Notes under the pieces: model-generated
The model's input: only the letters and a program-made list of their open reading frames with translations
The model's database searches: none
Told to the model about the DNA's origin: nothing
Position numbers and translations under genes: made by a program
NCBI GenBank assembly: GCA_964538875.1
Contig: CAZIHO010000099.1
Span: forward strand, 1 to 13,472
DNA length: 13,472 bases
Direction of reading: 5' to 3'
Source: CAZIHO01 sp964538875
Lineage (GTDB): Bacteria; Pseudomonadota; Gammaproteobacteria; Chromatiales; Chromatiaceae
Shown: in pieces, positions 1-7,252 of the stretch
How the letters are laid out: the number at the start of each line of letters is the position of its first letter
How positions within the stretch are numbered: the first letter of the stretch is position 1

Positions 1-2
1 CG

Positions 3-461
3 ATCAAAAGAAATCGGGCCATGGTTCTCAGCACGCGCAGAAATAAGGGCATTTTACCGGCCCAGGTAGCAAAGGCCGACAGGCTGCTAGGCGACGGCTT
101 TTTGGGCTGGGAGCGCCAGGCCGATGCCGCTTGGTCCTGGAGCCGGGGCGACGCGGCAGTCACCCTCTATAGTTCAAACCCGGAAACGCACCAGGTGCGG
201 GTGACGTTTGAACTGGGGTCCCTGGTGGCGCGCCAGGTCAGGGTGCGCGCGGGCGACCGCCTGGTGGCCGAAGTTCAGTTGGTGCCTGGCCAGCAGCAAG
301 GGGTCGCTTTCGATCTGGAACTGCCCCAAGGACGAACCCAGCTTCAATTGCTGACCGATGCTCCGGCGGTCGTGCCAGGCAACGGTGATCCCCGTTCGCT
401 GGCGTTCTCCATTCGCGGGGTGCGTCTATCTGCCGGTCCGGCGTCGTCCTGCCAAAACTGA
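3..461 (+). CDS. C-terminal beta-rich domain of a probable larger envelope protein (5'-partial)
   Basis: The frame is open from the window edge to a TGA at 459-461. An ATG at 21 could start a 146-residue protein, but it has no convincing ribosome binding site and no signal peptide follows it. I therefore favour the tail of a gene that begins outside the window. The visible part has a GDGFLGWE segment, a Trp-rich strand (AWSWSRGDAAVTLY), alternating hydrophobic strands, and a closing TDAPAVVPGNGDPRSLAF segment. This layout recalls the carbohydrate-binding-like beta-sandwich appended to some bacterial membrane glycosyltransferases or phosphoglycerol-transferase-like proteins. That match is from memory and no family is certain. 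No catalytic motif is visible. The gene converges with gph, and 199 non-coding bases separate them. Confidence 0.5.
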   Translation: MKRNRAMVLSTRRNKGILPAQVAKADRLLGDGFLGWERQADAAWSWSRGDAAVTLYSSNPETHQVRVTFELGSLVARQVRVRAGDRLVAEVQLVPGQQQGVAFDLELPQGRTQLQLLTDAPAVVPGNGDPRSLAFSIRGVRLSAGPASSCQN

Positions 462-486
462 GCCTGGACCGGGAGAGAAGCCCCGC

Positions 487-503
487 TCCGGGTGTCCCCC
501 GGA
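487..503. terminator. Possible hairpin between convergent genes
   Basis: TCCGGG and CCCGGA form a perfect 6-bp stem with a 5-base loop, 25 bases after the stop of the upstream plus-strand gene and between convergent transcription units. There is no T-tract on either side, so a canonical intrinsic terminator is not supported. The rest of 462-660 shows only other small GC-rich stems, for example CTTGC/GCAAG at 511-524. Confidence 0.2.
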
Positions 504-660
504 TGTTGGTCTTGCCAGGGCAAGGCGTCATGGGCTTGGGCCTGGCCCTGGGTGCCGGTTACCGCACGCCGGCGCGCAGGAACGAGAAGGCGGGGCCAGC
601 GGGGCCATTCCGCTCGCGACGGTCAGGCCAGCGGGCGAAAGGCCAGGAGATGGCGACCCC

Positions 661-1335
661 TCAGCCAGCCCCCAATTTATTCCGCAGTTCCGCCAGGGAG
701 TCGATCACGTCGTCCGGATGGGCGTCCCGGATGTCGTTGCCGTGGTTGTAGCCATAGGTGACGCAGATGATGCCGAAGCCGGCCGCCCGGGCGGCGCGCA
801 CGTCGTTGACGGAATCCCCCACCATCAGGCATTCCGCCGGCGGGGCGCCGAAGTGGGCCGCCGCGTGCAGCAGGGGCAGGGGGTCCGGCTTGCTGGCCGC
901 CAGGGTGTCGCCGGAGATGGTCAGCCGGAAGTATTCCCACAGGTCCAGGTCCCGCAATAGGGGCTCGGTGAAGCGGGCGGCCTTGTTGGTGACGCAGGCG
1001 AGGGGATAGCCCTGGGCGCTGAGCCAGTCCAGCCCTTCGCGCACGCCTGGGTATGGCCGGGAGCGGCCGGAGGTGTTGGCGGCGTACAGGTCCATGAACA
1101 GGGGCAGGGCCTGGGCCAGGTCCTGTTCCGGCGGCTCGCCCTCCAGTTGACCTACCAGCGCCCGGCACACCAGGCGCCGGACGCCATTGCCCACCCAGGT
1201 GCGGGCCCGGGCCTCGCCCACCGGGGGGCGGCCCAGTTGCTCCAGCATGGCGTCCAGGCACCAGGCCAGGTCCGGCACGCTGTCCACCAGGGTGCCGTCC
1301 AGGTCGAGCAGGACCAGGCGCGGACGCCGGGTCAT
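661..1335 (-). CDS. gph: Phosphoglycolate phosphatase (HAD superfamily)
   Basis: Predicted to hydrolyse 2-phosphoglycolate to glycolate in the cytosol, clearing a by-product of DNA repair or of oxygenase reactions. The 224-residue length fits the family. HAD motif I is DLDGT with the nucleophile and acid/base pair D11 and D13. Motif II is T116-N117-K118, the motif III lysine is K149 in SKPDP, and motif IV is GDSVND around 173-178. A helical cap lies between motifs I and II. I chose the ATG at 1335 because AAGGA lies 4 bases upstream and the family motif follows at once. A GTG at 1350 would add five residues but lacks a good binding site, and the frame remains open well into rpe. It lies 16 bases after rpe, so the two are probably co-transcribed. 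The rpe-gph-trpE order common in Gammaproteobacteria is broken here, because a convergent unrelated gene follows. Confidence 0.93.
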   Translation of the reverse strand: MTRRPRLVLLDLDGTLVDSVPDLAWCLDAMLEQLGRPPVGEARARTWVGNGVRRLVCRALVGQLEGEPPEQDLAQALPLFMDLYAANTSGRSRPYPGVREGLDWLSAQGYPLACVTNKAARFTEPLLRDLDLWEYFRLTISGDTLAASKPDPLPLLHAAAHFGAPPAECLMVGDSVNDVRAARAAGFGIICVTYGYNHGNDIRDAHPDDVIDSLAELRNKLGAG

Positions 1336-1351
1336 GAGGTCCTTGGTCACC

Positions 1352-2041
1352 CTAGCCGGCCCGGGCCAGTTGTTGCCGCATTTCGGCGATGATGCCGTCG
1401 TAGCGGTTGGGGTCCTGGTCTCGGCCCTTGCTGAAGATGCCGGAGCCGGAGACGAAGGTATCCGCGCCGGCCGCTTTGATTGCCCCGATGTTGTCTGCCT
1501 TGACACCACCGTCGATTTCCAGACGAATGTCGAACCCGGATTGGTCGATGATGCGCCGTACCTGCCGCAACTTGTCCATGGCGGCGGGGATGAAGCTCTG
1601 GCCGCCGAAGCCCGGATTGACGGACATGATGAGGATCATGTCGATCTTGTCCAGGCAGTAGTCCAGGTAGCTGAGGGGCGTGGCCGGGTTGAACACCAGT
1701 CCGCTCTTGCAGCCTTCCCCGCGAATCAGTTGCAGGGTGCGGTCGATGTGCTCGCTGGCCTCGGGGTGAAAGGTGATGTAGGTGGCGCCGGCGCGGGCGA
1801 AGTCCGGCACGATCCGGTCCACTGGCTTGACCATCAGATGCACGTCGATGTCGGCGGTCACGCCATGCTTGCGCAGGGCCTCACACACCAGGGGTCCGAT
1901 GGTGAGATTGGGTACATAATGGTTGTCCATGACATCGAAATGAACGATGTCGGCGCCCGCCGCCAAGACGTTGTCCACCTCTTGGCCCAGTTTGGCGAAA
2001 TCCGCCGAGAGGATGGAGGGTGCAATCAAATCGCTAGCCAT
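1352..2041 (-). CDS. rpe: Ribulose-phosphate 3-epimerase
   Basis: Interconverts ribulose 5-phosphate and xylulose 5-phosphate in the pentose phosphate pathway (and in the Calvin or ribulose monophosphate cycles where present). The 229-residue TIM barrel shows the N-terminal IAPSILSADF signature, metal ligands in HFDVMD (H34, D36), H68 in VHLM, the NPGFGGQ phosphate loop at 142-148, and D177 in EIDGGV. The frame is open 19 codons further upstream. The ATG at 2041 is preferred because MASDLIAPS matches the normal family start and GGAG lies 10 bases upstream. It is divergent from the hydrolase gene that starts at 2097, so a 55-bp gap holds whatever control the pair has. The stop is 16 bases before the start of gph. 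Confidence 0.95.
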   Translation of the reverse strand: MASDLIAPSILSADFAKLGQEVDNVLAAGADIVHFDVMDNHYVPNLTIGPLVCEALRKHGVTADIDVHLMVKPVDRIVPDFARAGATYITFHPEASEHIDRTLQLIRGEGCKSGLVFNPATPLSYLDYCLDKIDMILIMSVNPGFGGQSFIPAAMDKLRQVRRIIDQSGFDIRLEIDGGVKADNIGAIKAAGADTFVSGSGIFSKGRDQDPNRYDGIIAEMRQQLARAG

Positions 2042-2125
2042 GTGTGTTCTACTCCAGGTTGAGAAGGCAGGCGGTCGCCTGGGTTGAGTCCTCGTCATGA
2101 GTTCATCAGGGTTGTCTAATATACT
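2042..2125. promoter_or_regulatory. Divergent rpe / hydrolase control region
   Basis: This short AT-richer patch separates two divergent genes. A TATATT that could serve as a -10 box for rpe lies on the minus strand at 2118-2123, inside the first codons of the hydrolase gene. No good -35 box is visible at the right distance. A convincing plus-strand promoter was not found. Confidence 0.25.
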
Positions 2126-2966
2126 TCAGGGCTTGCGCCTTTTCAGCATAAAAATTCGGGCCGGCGGACGATTTCCGTGGGCGCTGGCCCTGCTGCTGGC
2201 GGGCCTCTGGGGTTGGGATGGGGCCGAGGGCTCTGACATGGCCCGGGAGCGGCGTCTGCGCGGGGAGATCGAGGCGGGGGTGCGGTTGGGAGAGTCCGTG
2301 AGCCTCAAGACCGGCCAACTGGATTTTCTGGCCCTGCACATGGCCGCCACCACGCCCAAACCTAAGGGTGGCGTCATCCTGCTGCACGGACAGGGCGCCC
2401 ACCCGGAGTGGGCGACCCTGATTCAACCCCTGCGGGTCCAGTTGCCCGCCCATGGTTGGGAAACCCTGTCGGTGCAGTTGCCGCTGGCGGCGGAGGACGC
2501 CCCGGACGGGGCCTATGAGCCACTGATCCCGGAGGCCTTTGCCCGCATTGCCTTTGCTCTGGAGTTTCTCAAGTCCCGCCAAATCAACCAGGTGGCCTTG
2601 GTGGGGCATGGCTGGGGCGCACGGGTGGCGGTGGAATGGCTGGGGCGGGATGCGCCTCCGGACGTGGCGGGGCTGGTGGCCATCGGCTTGAGCGCCGACT
2701 TGCGGCGGCTGGACAGCGGGACCCTGGGCGCTCTGCGCAAGATCCAGGTGCCGGTGCTGGATCTATACGGAAGCCGGGACCTGGACCCGGTGCGGGCCAC
2801 CGCCTCGCAGCGGGCGGCGGCGGCCCGCGCCGGGCAAAATCGTCAGTATCGCCAAGTCGAGATGGATGGTGCCGATCATTTCTTCACCGGCCTCACCGAC
2901 GCTCTCATCGCCCGGGTGCGGGCCTGGCTATCCCGGTTGCCCCAGGCGCCGGCCCGGCCAGGGTAG
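2097..2966 (+). CDS. Exported DUF3530-like alpha/beta-hydrolase lacking the canonical Ser nucleophile
   Basis: Residues 27-45 form a hydrophobic segment after a basic N-terminus and end in small residues, so the protein is probably exported or membrane-anchored. DMARERRLRGEI and GGVILLHGQGAHPEW (H97) resemble the start of DUF3530 proteins, a family of unknown function with an alpha/beta-hydrolase fold. The nucleophile elbow reads G170-H171-G172-W173-G174, where an active hydrolase would have GHSxG. An acidic position in YGSRDLD (228-230) and a His in GADHFF (H261) fill the other triad places. The 289-residue length suits the family. The start is uncertain: ATG 2097 has only a weak ribosome binding site, and later in-frame TTG codons exist. 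The D12 methyltransferase begins about 30 bases downstream on the same strand. No substrate can be proposed. Confidence 0.78.
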   Translation: MSSSGLSNILQGLRLFSIKIRAGGRFPWALALLLAGLWGWDGAEGSDMARERRLRGEIEAGVRLGESVSLKTGQLDFLALHMAATTPKPKGGVILLHGQGAHPEWATLIQPLRVQLPAHGWETLSVQLPLAAEDAPDGAYEPLIPEAFARIAFALEFLKSRQINQVALVGHGWGARVAVEWLGRDAPPDVAGLVAIGLSADLRRLDSGTLGALRKIQVPVLDLYGSRDLDPVRATASQRAAAARAGQNRQYRQVEMDGADHFFTGLTDALIARVRAWLSRLPQAPARPG

Positions 2967-2995
2967 GCGCCTTGCGCCCGGCAAACGCTGGCGGC

Positions 2996-4024
2996 GTGAC
3001 TGGGCCGCACCCGGCGCCGGCCTATCCGCCCTTCCGCTATATGGGCTCCAAGCAGCGCCTGTTACCCTGGATCCGGTCCATCCTGGTGGGCCTTAGGTTT
3101 GACAGCGCTCTGGATCCCTTTTGCGGCGCTGGCTCTGTGGCCTATCTGCTCAAGACTCTGGGCAAGCGGGTGGTGGCGGCGGACTACCTGGGTTTTCCCG
3201 CCACCCTGGCCCGGGCCCTGGTGGCAAACAGCCAGCATTGGCTGGACGCGGACGCCCTGGAGCGGCTGTGGGAACCCAGCGGTCCGATGGGCTTTATCGA
3301 ACAGACCTTCAGCGGCATTTTCTTCACGCCGGAGGACCTGCGTTTTCTGGACCGGGTGTCCGGCAACCTGGCCCGCCTGGCCCATTCCCAGCAGCGGGAC
3401 CTGGCTTTGGCGGCCCTGTTCCGTGCCTGCCTCAAGCGTCAGCCCAGGGGCGTCTTCACCCTGTCCGGGGATCTGAGCCGCTATGACGACGGCCGCCGGG
3501 ATCTCCGCCTCAGCCTGGAGCAACACTTCCTGGAGCAGGTGCCACTGCTGAATCAGTTGATATTCGACAACGGCCAGGTCCATCAGGTGTTCCAGTCCGA
3601 TGTGTTCGACCTGCCGGCCCTGGATCTAGACCTGGTGTATCTGGACCCGCCCTACGTGCCCCGGTCCGACGACAACTGCTACATCAAGCGCTACCACTTT
3701 CTGGAAGGCTTATCCTGCTATTGGCAGGGGCTGACCATCGATTATGCCACCAAGGTGCGCAAAATTCCCAAGCGCCATACCCCGTTCAGCTACCGGCGTG
3801 ACGCCCTGGACGCCTTCGACCGGCTATTCCGGCGCTTTCAAGGCAGCCAACTGGTGCTGTCCTACAGTTCCAATGGGTATCCGGACCTGGAGACGCTGGT
3901 CGCCCTCATGGGCCGCTACAAGGGCGAGGTGCAGGTCCACCAGCGCGCCCATCGCTACCATTTCGGCACCCATGGCCAGGTGCGGCGGGCACTGGTGGAG
4001 GAGTATCTGCTAGTGGGGGTTTGA
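2996..4024 (+). CDS. D12-class N6-adenine DNA methyltransferase
   Basis: Predicted to transfer a methyl group from S-adenosylmethionine to the N6 of adenine in a specific DNA site. PPFRYMGSKQRLL near the N-terminus matches the conserved opening of the MethyltransfD12 family. AdoMet-binding motif I is D40-P-F-C-G-A-G-S47, and catalytic motif IV is D217-P-P-Y220. The spacing gives the alpha class order (AdoMet motif, target recognition region, DPPY) also seen in Dam. With the GTG at 2996 the protein is 342 residues. A TTG at 2972, with AGGG upstream, would add eight residues. The ATG at 3041 lies inside the family motif and is rejected. No restriction endonuclease or specificity gene is in the window, so it is an orphan here. 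It converges on dedD. Its target sequence cannot be read from the protein. Confidence 0.87.
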   Translation: MTGPHPAPAYPPFRYMGSKQRLLPWIRSILVGLRFDSALDPFCGAGSVAYLLKTLGKRVVAADYLGFPATLARALVANSQHWLDADALERLWEPSGPMGFIEQTFSGIFFTPEDLRFLDRVSGNLARLAHSQQRDLALAALFRACLKRQPRGVFTLSGDLSRYDDGRRDLRLSLEQHFLEQVPLLNQLIFDNGQVHQVFQSDVFDLPALDLDLVYLDPPYVPRSDDNCYIKRYHFLEGLSCYWQGLTIDYATKVRKIPKRHTPFSYRRDALDAFDRLFRRFQGSQLVLSYSSNGYPDLETLVALMGRYKGEVQVHQRAHRYHFGTHGQVRRALVEEYLLVGV

Positions 4025-4063
4025 ACCCGTCTAGCCGGGAGCCGACGGCGGCCCCAAGGTACC

Positions 4064-4903
4064 CTAAGGGTAAGGAACCAGGTTGGCGCCCTGGCCCCAA
4101 TCCTTGAAATCTTTCTTGATGTCGGACAGGGTGTCCTCCGCCCGCGCCCGGTCCTTTTCCGGGCCGACCCGGACCCGGTACAGGGTCTTACCGCCGGATT
4201 GGGTGGGTTCCACGAACGCCTTATAGCCCTTGTTGCGCAACTCGGCAGCCCGCTTTTCTGCGTCGCTCTGGGCAGCCAGGGCCGCCACCTGCACCGCCCA
4301 GACCGACATGCCCACCACCGGGCGTTGGGCCGGTGCGGGCTGGGTCTTGGGCGTCGCTGGCGTGGTGGCTGGGGCGGCGGGCTTGGATGCCAGGCCCGCT
4401 GACGCCGGGGCAGTCGTTGCTTTGGGGGCGACGGCGACCGGCTGCGGTGGCGTGCCGGGTTTAGCCGGCGCCGGTGGGTTGGTGCTGCCGGGTTTGGCTG
4501 CCGGTGGCGCCGGCGGGCTGCTGGTGCCGGGTTTGGCCACTGCTGTGGGCGGGACCGGTTTGCCGCTGGCCGGAGTACCAGGCTTGACCGCCGGGGTGGC
4601 GCTGGGTTTGGCGTTGTGCATACCGATTTGGGCCGGCAGGGGCGCCGGCGGTTCCGGGTCGGCGGGCGCGGCTAGGGACGCCGGTGGCGTGATGGGTGGT
4701 CCATGGGGCGCCAACTGGGCATCCTTGTCCGGCAGAACCCGGGATTGGAAGCCGGGCTCGTCGGCCCGGCGTGGCGGTATGGTGGTCGCTTCGATGGGCG
4801 GCTCGGCCTGATGGCCCGGTTCCAACAGCATGGGGAGAAAAATCACCGCCAGCGACGCTAGGGCGGCGGCGCCGATCAGCCTACGCTTCAATTGTTCATC
4901 CAT
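4064..4903 (-). CDS. dedD: SPOR-domain cell division protein, DedD type
   Basis: DedD proteins are inner-membrane anchored and send a periplasmic SPOR domain to the septum, where it binds peptidoglycan strands stripped of stem peptides. Residues 1-8 are a short charged cytoplasmic tail, and 9-27 form the single membrane span. Residues 30-195 are a Pro/Ala-rich linker, and the SPOR domain starts at SVWAVQVAA (200-208) and runs to LYRVRVGP and the C-terminus. At 279 residues it is longer than E. coli DedD because of the linker, which carries repeated KPG(T/S) units. It starts 42 bases after the folC stop, and no clear Shine-Dalgarno sequence precedes the ATG. In E. coli the order is accD-folC-dedD-cvpA-purF. 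Here the block ends at dedD, which meets the convergent methyltransferase gene 39 bases away. Confidence 0.9.
   Translation of the reverse strand: MDEQLKRRLIGAAALASLAVIFLPMLLEPGHQAEPPIEATTIPPRRADEPGFQSRVLPDKDAQLAPHGPPITPPASLAAPADPEPPAPLPAQIGMHNAKPSATPAVKPGTPASGKPVPPTAVAKPGTSSPPAPPAAKPGSTNPPAPAKPGTPPQPVAVAPKATTAPASAGLASKPAAPATTPATPKTQPAPAQRPVVGMSVWAVQVAALAAQSDAEKRAAELRNKGYKAFVEPTQSGGKTLYRVRVGPEKDRARAEDTLSDIKKDFKDWGQGANLVPYP
4451..4585 (-). repeat. KPG(T/S) low-complexity repeats in the DedD linker
   Basis: Four KPGT or KPGS units occur at residues 107-110, 124-127, 137-140 and 148-151 of the protein, separated by Pro/Ala-rich stretches of irregular length. At DNA level the plus strand repeats GCCGGGTTT, with GCCGGGTTTGGC present in at least two copies. 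This suggests slippage or unequal exchange within the linker. The units do not form an exact tandem array. Confidence 0.6.
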
Positions 4904-4945
4904 GGGGGATTGGGGAGCCTGGGGGTCTTCCGGAGAAAAACACCA

Positions 4946-6232
4946 TTATAACGGGTCCAGGCGGCCGCTATCCTCCAGGTAGCGCAGGGCATCGGCGACG
5001 GTCAGGAAGGAGCCGGTGACCAGGATGCGGTCGCCGGGGCGGGCCGCTGCTTCCGCTGCCACCAGGGCATCCGCCACCCGGGGGTAACTGCCGGCCAGGG
5101 TGTCCACGCCGGCCAGATGCAGGGCCTGGTTGATCTGTTCCGGAGGCATGGCGCGGGCGCCGTCCAACTGGGCCAGATACCAGTGCTGTACCAGGTGGGA
5201 TAGCTCCGCCAGTATGCCGGAGGCGTCCTTGTCCCGCAGGCAGCCGAACACCGCGTGGGTACTGCCGGTGGGGGGCAGGGACCGCAGATTGGCGCCCAGG
5301 GTGCGGCTGGCCGGGACATTGTGGGCCACGTCCAGAATCCAGGTCACCGGACCCGGCTGCACCTGGAACCGGCCCGGCAGGCGCGCCCGCAGCAGGCCCT
5401 GGCGCAGGGCATCCTGGCCCACCGGGAAGCGGGCTTCCAGGCAATCCAGGGCCATGAGCACCGCCGCCGCGTTGTGCAACTGGTGGTCGCCCCGCAACGA
5501 GGGGATGGGCAGTGACCGGCGCCGGCGCTGCGGGCCCTGCCAATGCCAGGCGTGCTCGTCCCGTTCCCAGCCGAAATCCCGTCCGGCCAGGAAGGGACGG
5601 GCGCCCAGGCGTTCCGCTTCCGCCATCAGCGCCGGCGGCGCGTCCGGCTGGCCGATGATGGCGGGCCGGCCCCGGCGCAGGATGCCGGCCTTTTCCCGGG
5701 CGATTTGGTCCAGGGAGTCCCCCAGCCAATCCCTGTGGTCCATCCCCACGGAACTGATGAGAGCCAGGTCCGCGTCCAGCAGATTCACCGCGTCCAGCCG
5801 CCCGCCGAGCCCCACTTCCAGAATGGCGATGTCCAGCCCGGTCTGGGCGAACAGGTCCAGGGCCGCCAGGGTGCCGAACTCGAAATAGGTGAGGCTGATG
5901 TCGCCCCGGGCCTGGTCGATGCGGTCAAAGGTGGCGCATAGGGCCGCTTCGCTCACCTGTTGACCGGCGCACTGGATGCGTTCCCGGTAATCCAGCAGGT
6001 GGGGCGACAGATAGCGGCCGGTGCGGTAGCCGGCAGCGCTCAGAATGGCGTCCAGCAGGGTGACGCAGGAGCCCTTGCCGTTGGTGCCGCCCACCGTGAT
6101 GACCGGGCAGGGCATACCTTGGGGCCGCAGCCGGCGCCAAACCGCCGTGACCCGTTCCAGGCCCAGGTCAATGCTGCGCGGGTGCGCCTGCTCTTGCCAG
6201 CCGAGCCAGTCGGCGAGCCGGGAAAATCTCAT
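4946..6232 (-). CDS. folC: Bifunctional folylpolyglutamate synthase / dihydrofolate synthase
   Basis: Adds L-glutamate to dihydropteroate to form dihydrofolate, then extends the polyglutamate tail of folates, using ATP. The 428 residues fit FolC, a Mur-ligase relative. Visible are the P-loop GGTNGKGS (48-55), SPHLLDYRERI (76-86), TYFEFGTLAAL (116-126), the LEVGLGGRLDAVN signature (139-150) and REKAGI (179-184) with the lysine expected to be carbamylated. A C-terminal domain includes DVAHN. The ATG at 6232 starts 9 bases after the accD stop with no strong Shine-Dalgarno sequence, so translation is probably coupled to accD. The accD-folC-dedD order is conserved in Gammaproteobacteria. Nothing appears broken or missing. 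Confidence 0.95.
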   Translation of the reverse strand: MRFSRLADWLGWQEQAHPRSIDLGLERVTAVWRRLRPQGMPCPVITVGGTNGKGSCVTLLDAILSAAGYRTGRYLSPHLLDYRERIQCAGQQVSEAALCATFDRIDQARGDISLTYFEFGTLAALDLFAQTGLDIAILEVGLGGRLDAVNLLDADLALISSVGMDHRDWLGDSLDQIAREKAGILRRGRPAIIGQPDAPPALMAEAERLGARPFLAGRDFGWERDEHAWHWQGPQRRRRSLPIPSLRGDHQLHNAAAVLMALDCLEARFPVGQDALRQGLLRARLPGRFQVQPGPVTWILDVAHNVPASRTLGANLRSLPPTGSTHAVFGCLRDKDASGILAELSHLVQHWYLAQLDGARAMPPEQINQALHLAGVDTLAGSYPRVADALVAAEAAARPGDRILVTGSFLTVADALRYLEDSGRLDPL

Positions 6233-6241
6233 GGGGCGGGT

Positions 6242-7252
6242 CTAGGTGGCGGGCCGGCGCAACAGGATGCCGAGCAGGGAGAACAGTTGGTCCCGCAGGG
6301 CGCGGCGGTCCAGGATCATGTCCAGGGCGCCATGCTCCAACAGGAATTCCGCCCGTTGAAAGCCCTCCGGAAGTTTTTCCCGCACCGTTTGCTCGATCAC
6401 CCGGGGGCCGGCGAATCCGACCAGGGCGTTGGGCTCGGCAATGTTCAGATCCCCGAGCATGGCCAGACTGGCGGAAACGCCGCCCATGGTGGGGTCGGTG
6501 AGCACCGAGACGAAGGGAATGCCCCGCTGACGCAGGCGACCCAGGGCGGCGCTGGTCTTGGCCATCTGCATGAGCGAGAACAGGGACTCCTGCATACGGG
6601 CGCCGCCGGACGCGGAAAAGCACACCATGGGGATGCCCCGTTCCAGGGCGACGTTGACGCCGCGCACGAAGCGTTCACCCACCACCGAGCCCATGGAGCC
6701 GCCCATGAAATTGAACTCAAACGCCGCCGCCACCAGGTCCATGCCCTTGAGGCGGCCTTGCAGGACTACGATGGCCTCCTTTTCGCCGGTCTGTTTTTGC
6801 GCCAGGGTGAGCCGGTCCTTGTAGCGTTTGCTGTCCTTGAAGCGCAGGGGATCGCCGGATTCCAGTTGGGCGCCAATTTCTTCCCGGGGTTCCGGGTCCA
6901 GGAAGGTATCCAGGCGGCGGCGGGCGGTGAGGCGATTGTGGTGGGCGCACTTGGGACAAACGTCCAGGTTACGCTCCATTTCCGCCCGGTACAGGATGGC
7001 GCTACAGCCGGGACACTTGGCCCACAAGCCTTCCGGCACCGCCCGCTTGTTGCTGGCGTCGGTGCGGATGCGGCTTGGCATCAATTTCTCAAACCAGCTC
7101 ATGGCACCCTTGTTGCCGGCGTCGCCCCGCTCGATGGCGGTGGCGGGCGCCGGTTGTTCCGTCGTCGCCGGCCGTGGACTGAGGGCCAGCAGTCTCAACT
7201 TGTCGAACCAACTGCCGGAGTCTTCGGTTTCCTGATCTGTTGCATCCGTCAT
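6242..7252 (-). CDS. accD: Acetyl-CoA carboxylase carboxyltransferase subunit beta, possibly N-terminally extended
   Basis: With AccA, encoded outside the window, it forms the carboxyltransferase that moves CO2 from biotin to acetyl-CoA and makes malonyl-CoA for fatty acid synthesis. A zinc ribbon is visible as C80-x2-C83 and C99-x2-C102 (numbered from the upstream start), followed by a crotonase-like core with FMGGSMGSVVG and SGGARMQE. Two starts compete. The ATG at 7252 overlaps the trpA stop as ATGA and gives 336 residues. The ATG at 7102 (residue 51) has AAGGG 5 bases upstream, begins with the usual family start MSWFEKLMPSR, and gives a typical 286 residues. I list the longer form because residues 14-19 of the extension read SWFDKL, a near copy of SWFEKL at 52-57, which suggests real coding history. 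The identity is certain, the start is not. Confidence 0.93.
   Translation of the reverse strand: MTDATDQETEDSGSWFDKLRLLALSPRPATTEQPAPATAIERGDAGNKGAMSWFEKLMPSRIRTDASNKRAVPEGLWAKCPGCSAILYRAEMERNLDVCPKCAHHNRLTARRRLDTFLDPEPREEIGAQLESGDPLRFKDSKRYKDRLTLAQKQTGEKEAIVVLQGRLKGMDLVAAAFEFNFMGGSMGSVVGERFVRGVNVALERGIPMVCFSASGGARMQESLFSLMQMAKTSAALGRLRQRGIPFVSVLTDPTMGGVSASLAMLGDLNIAEPNALVGFAGPRVIEQTVREKLPEGFQRAEFLLEHGALDMILDRRALRDQLFSLLGILLRRPAT

Noticed and set aside
1187..2062. Plus-strand open frame of 291 codons opposite rpe and gph
   Set aside because: rpe and gph are unambiguous on the other strand, and this frame has low-complexity content typical of an antisense shadow.
2636..3040. Much longer methyltransferase reading frame starting inside the hydrolase gene
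   Set aside because: The extra residues are a shifted-frame reading of the hydrolase and are Gly/Ala/Arg-rich. Family similarity begins only near PPFRYMGSK.
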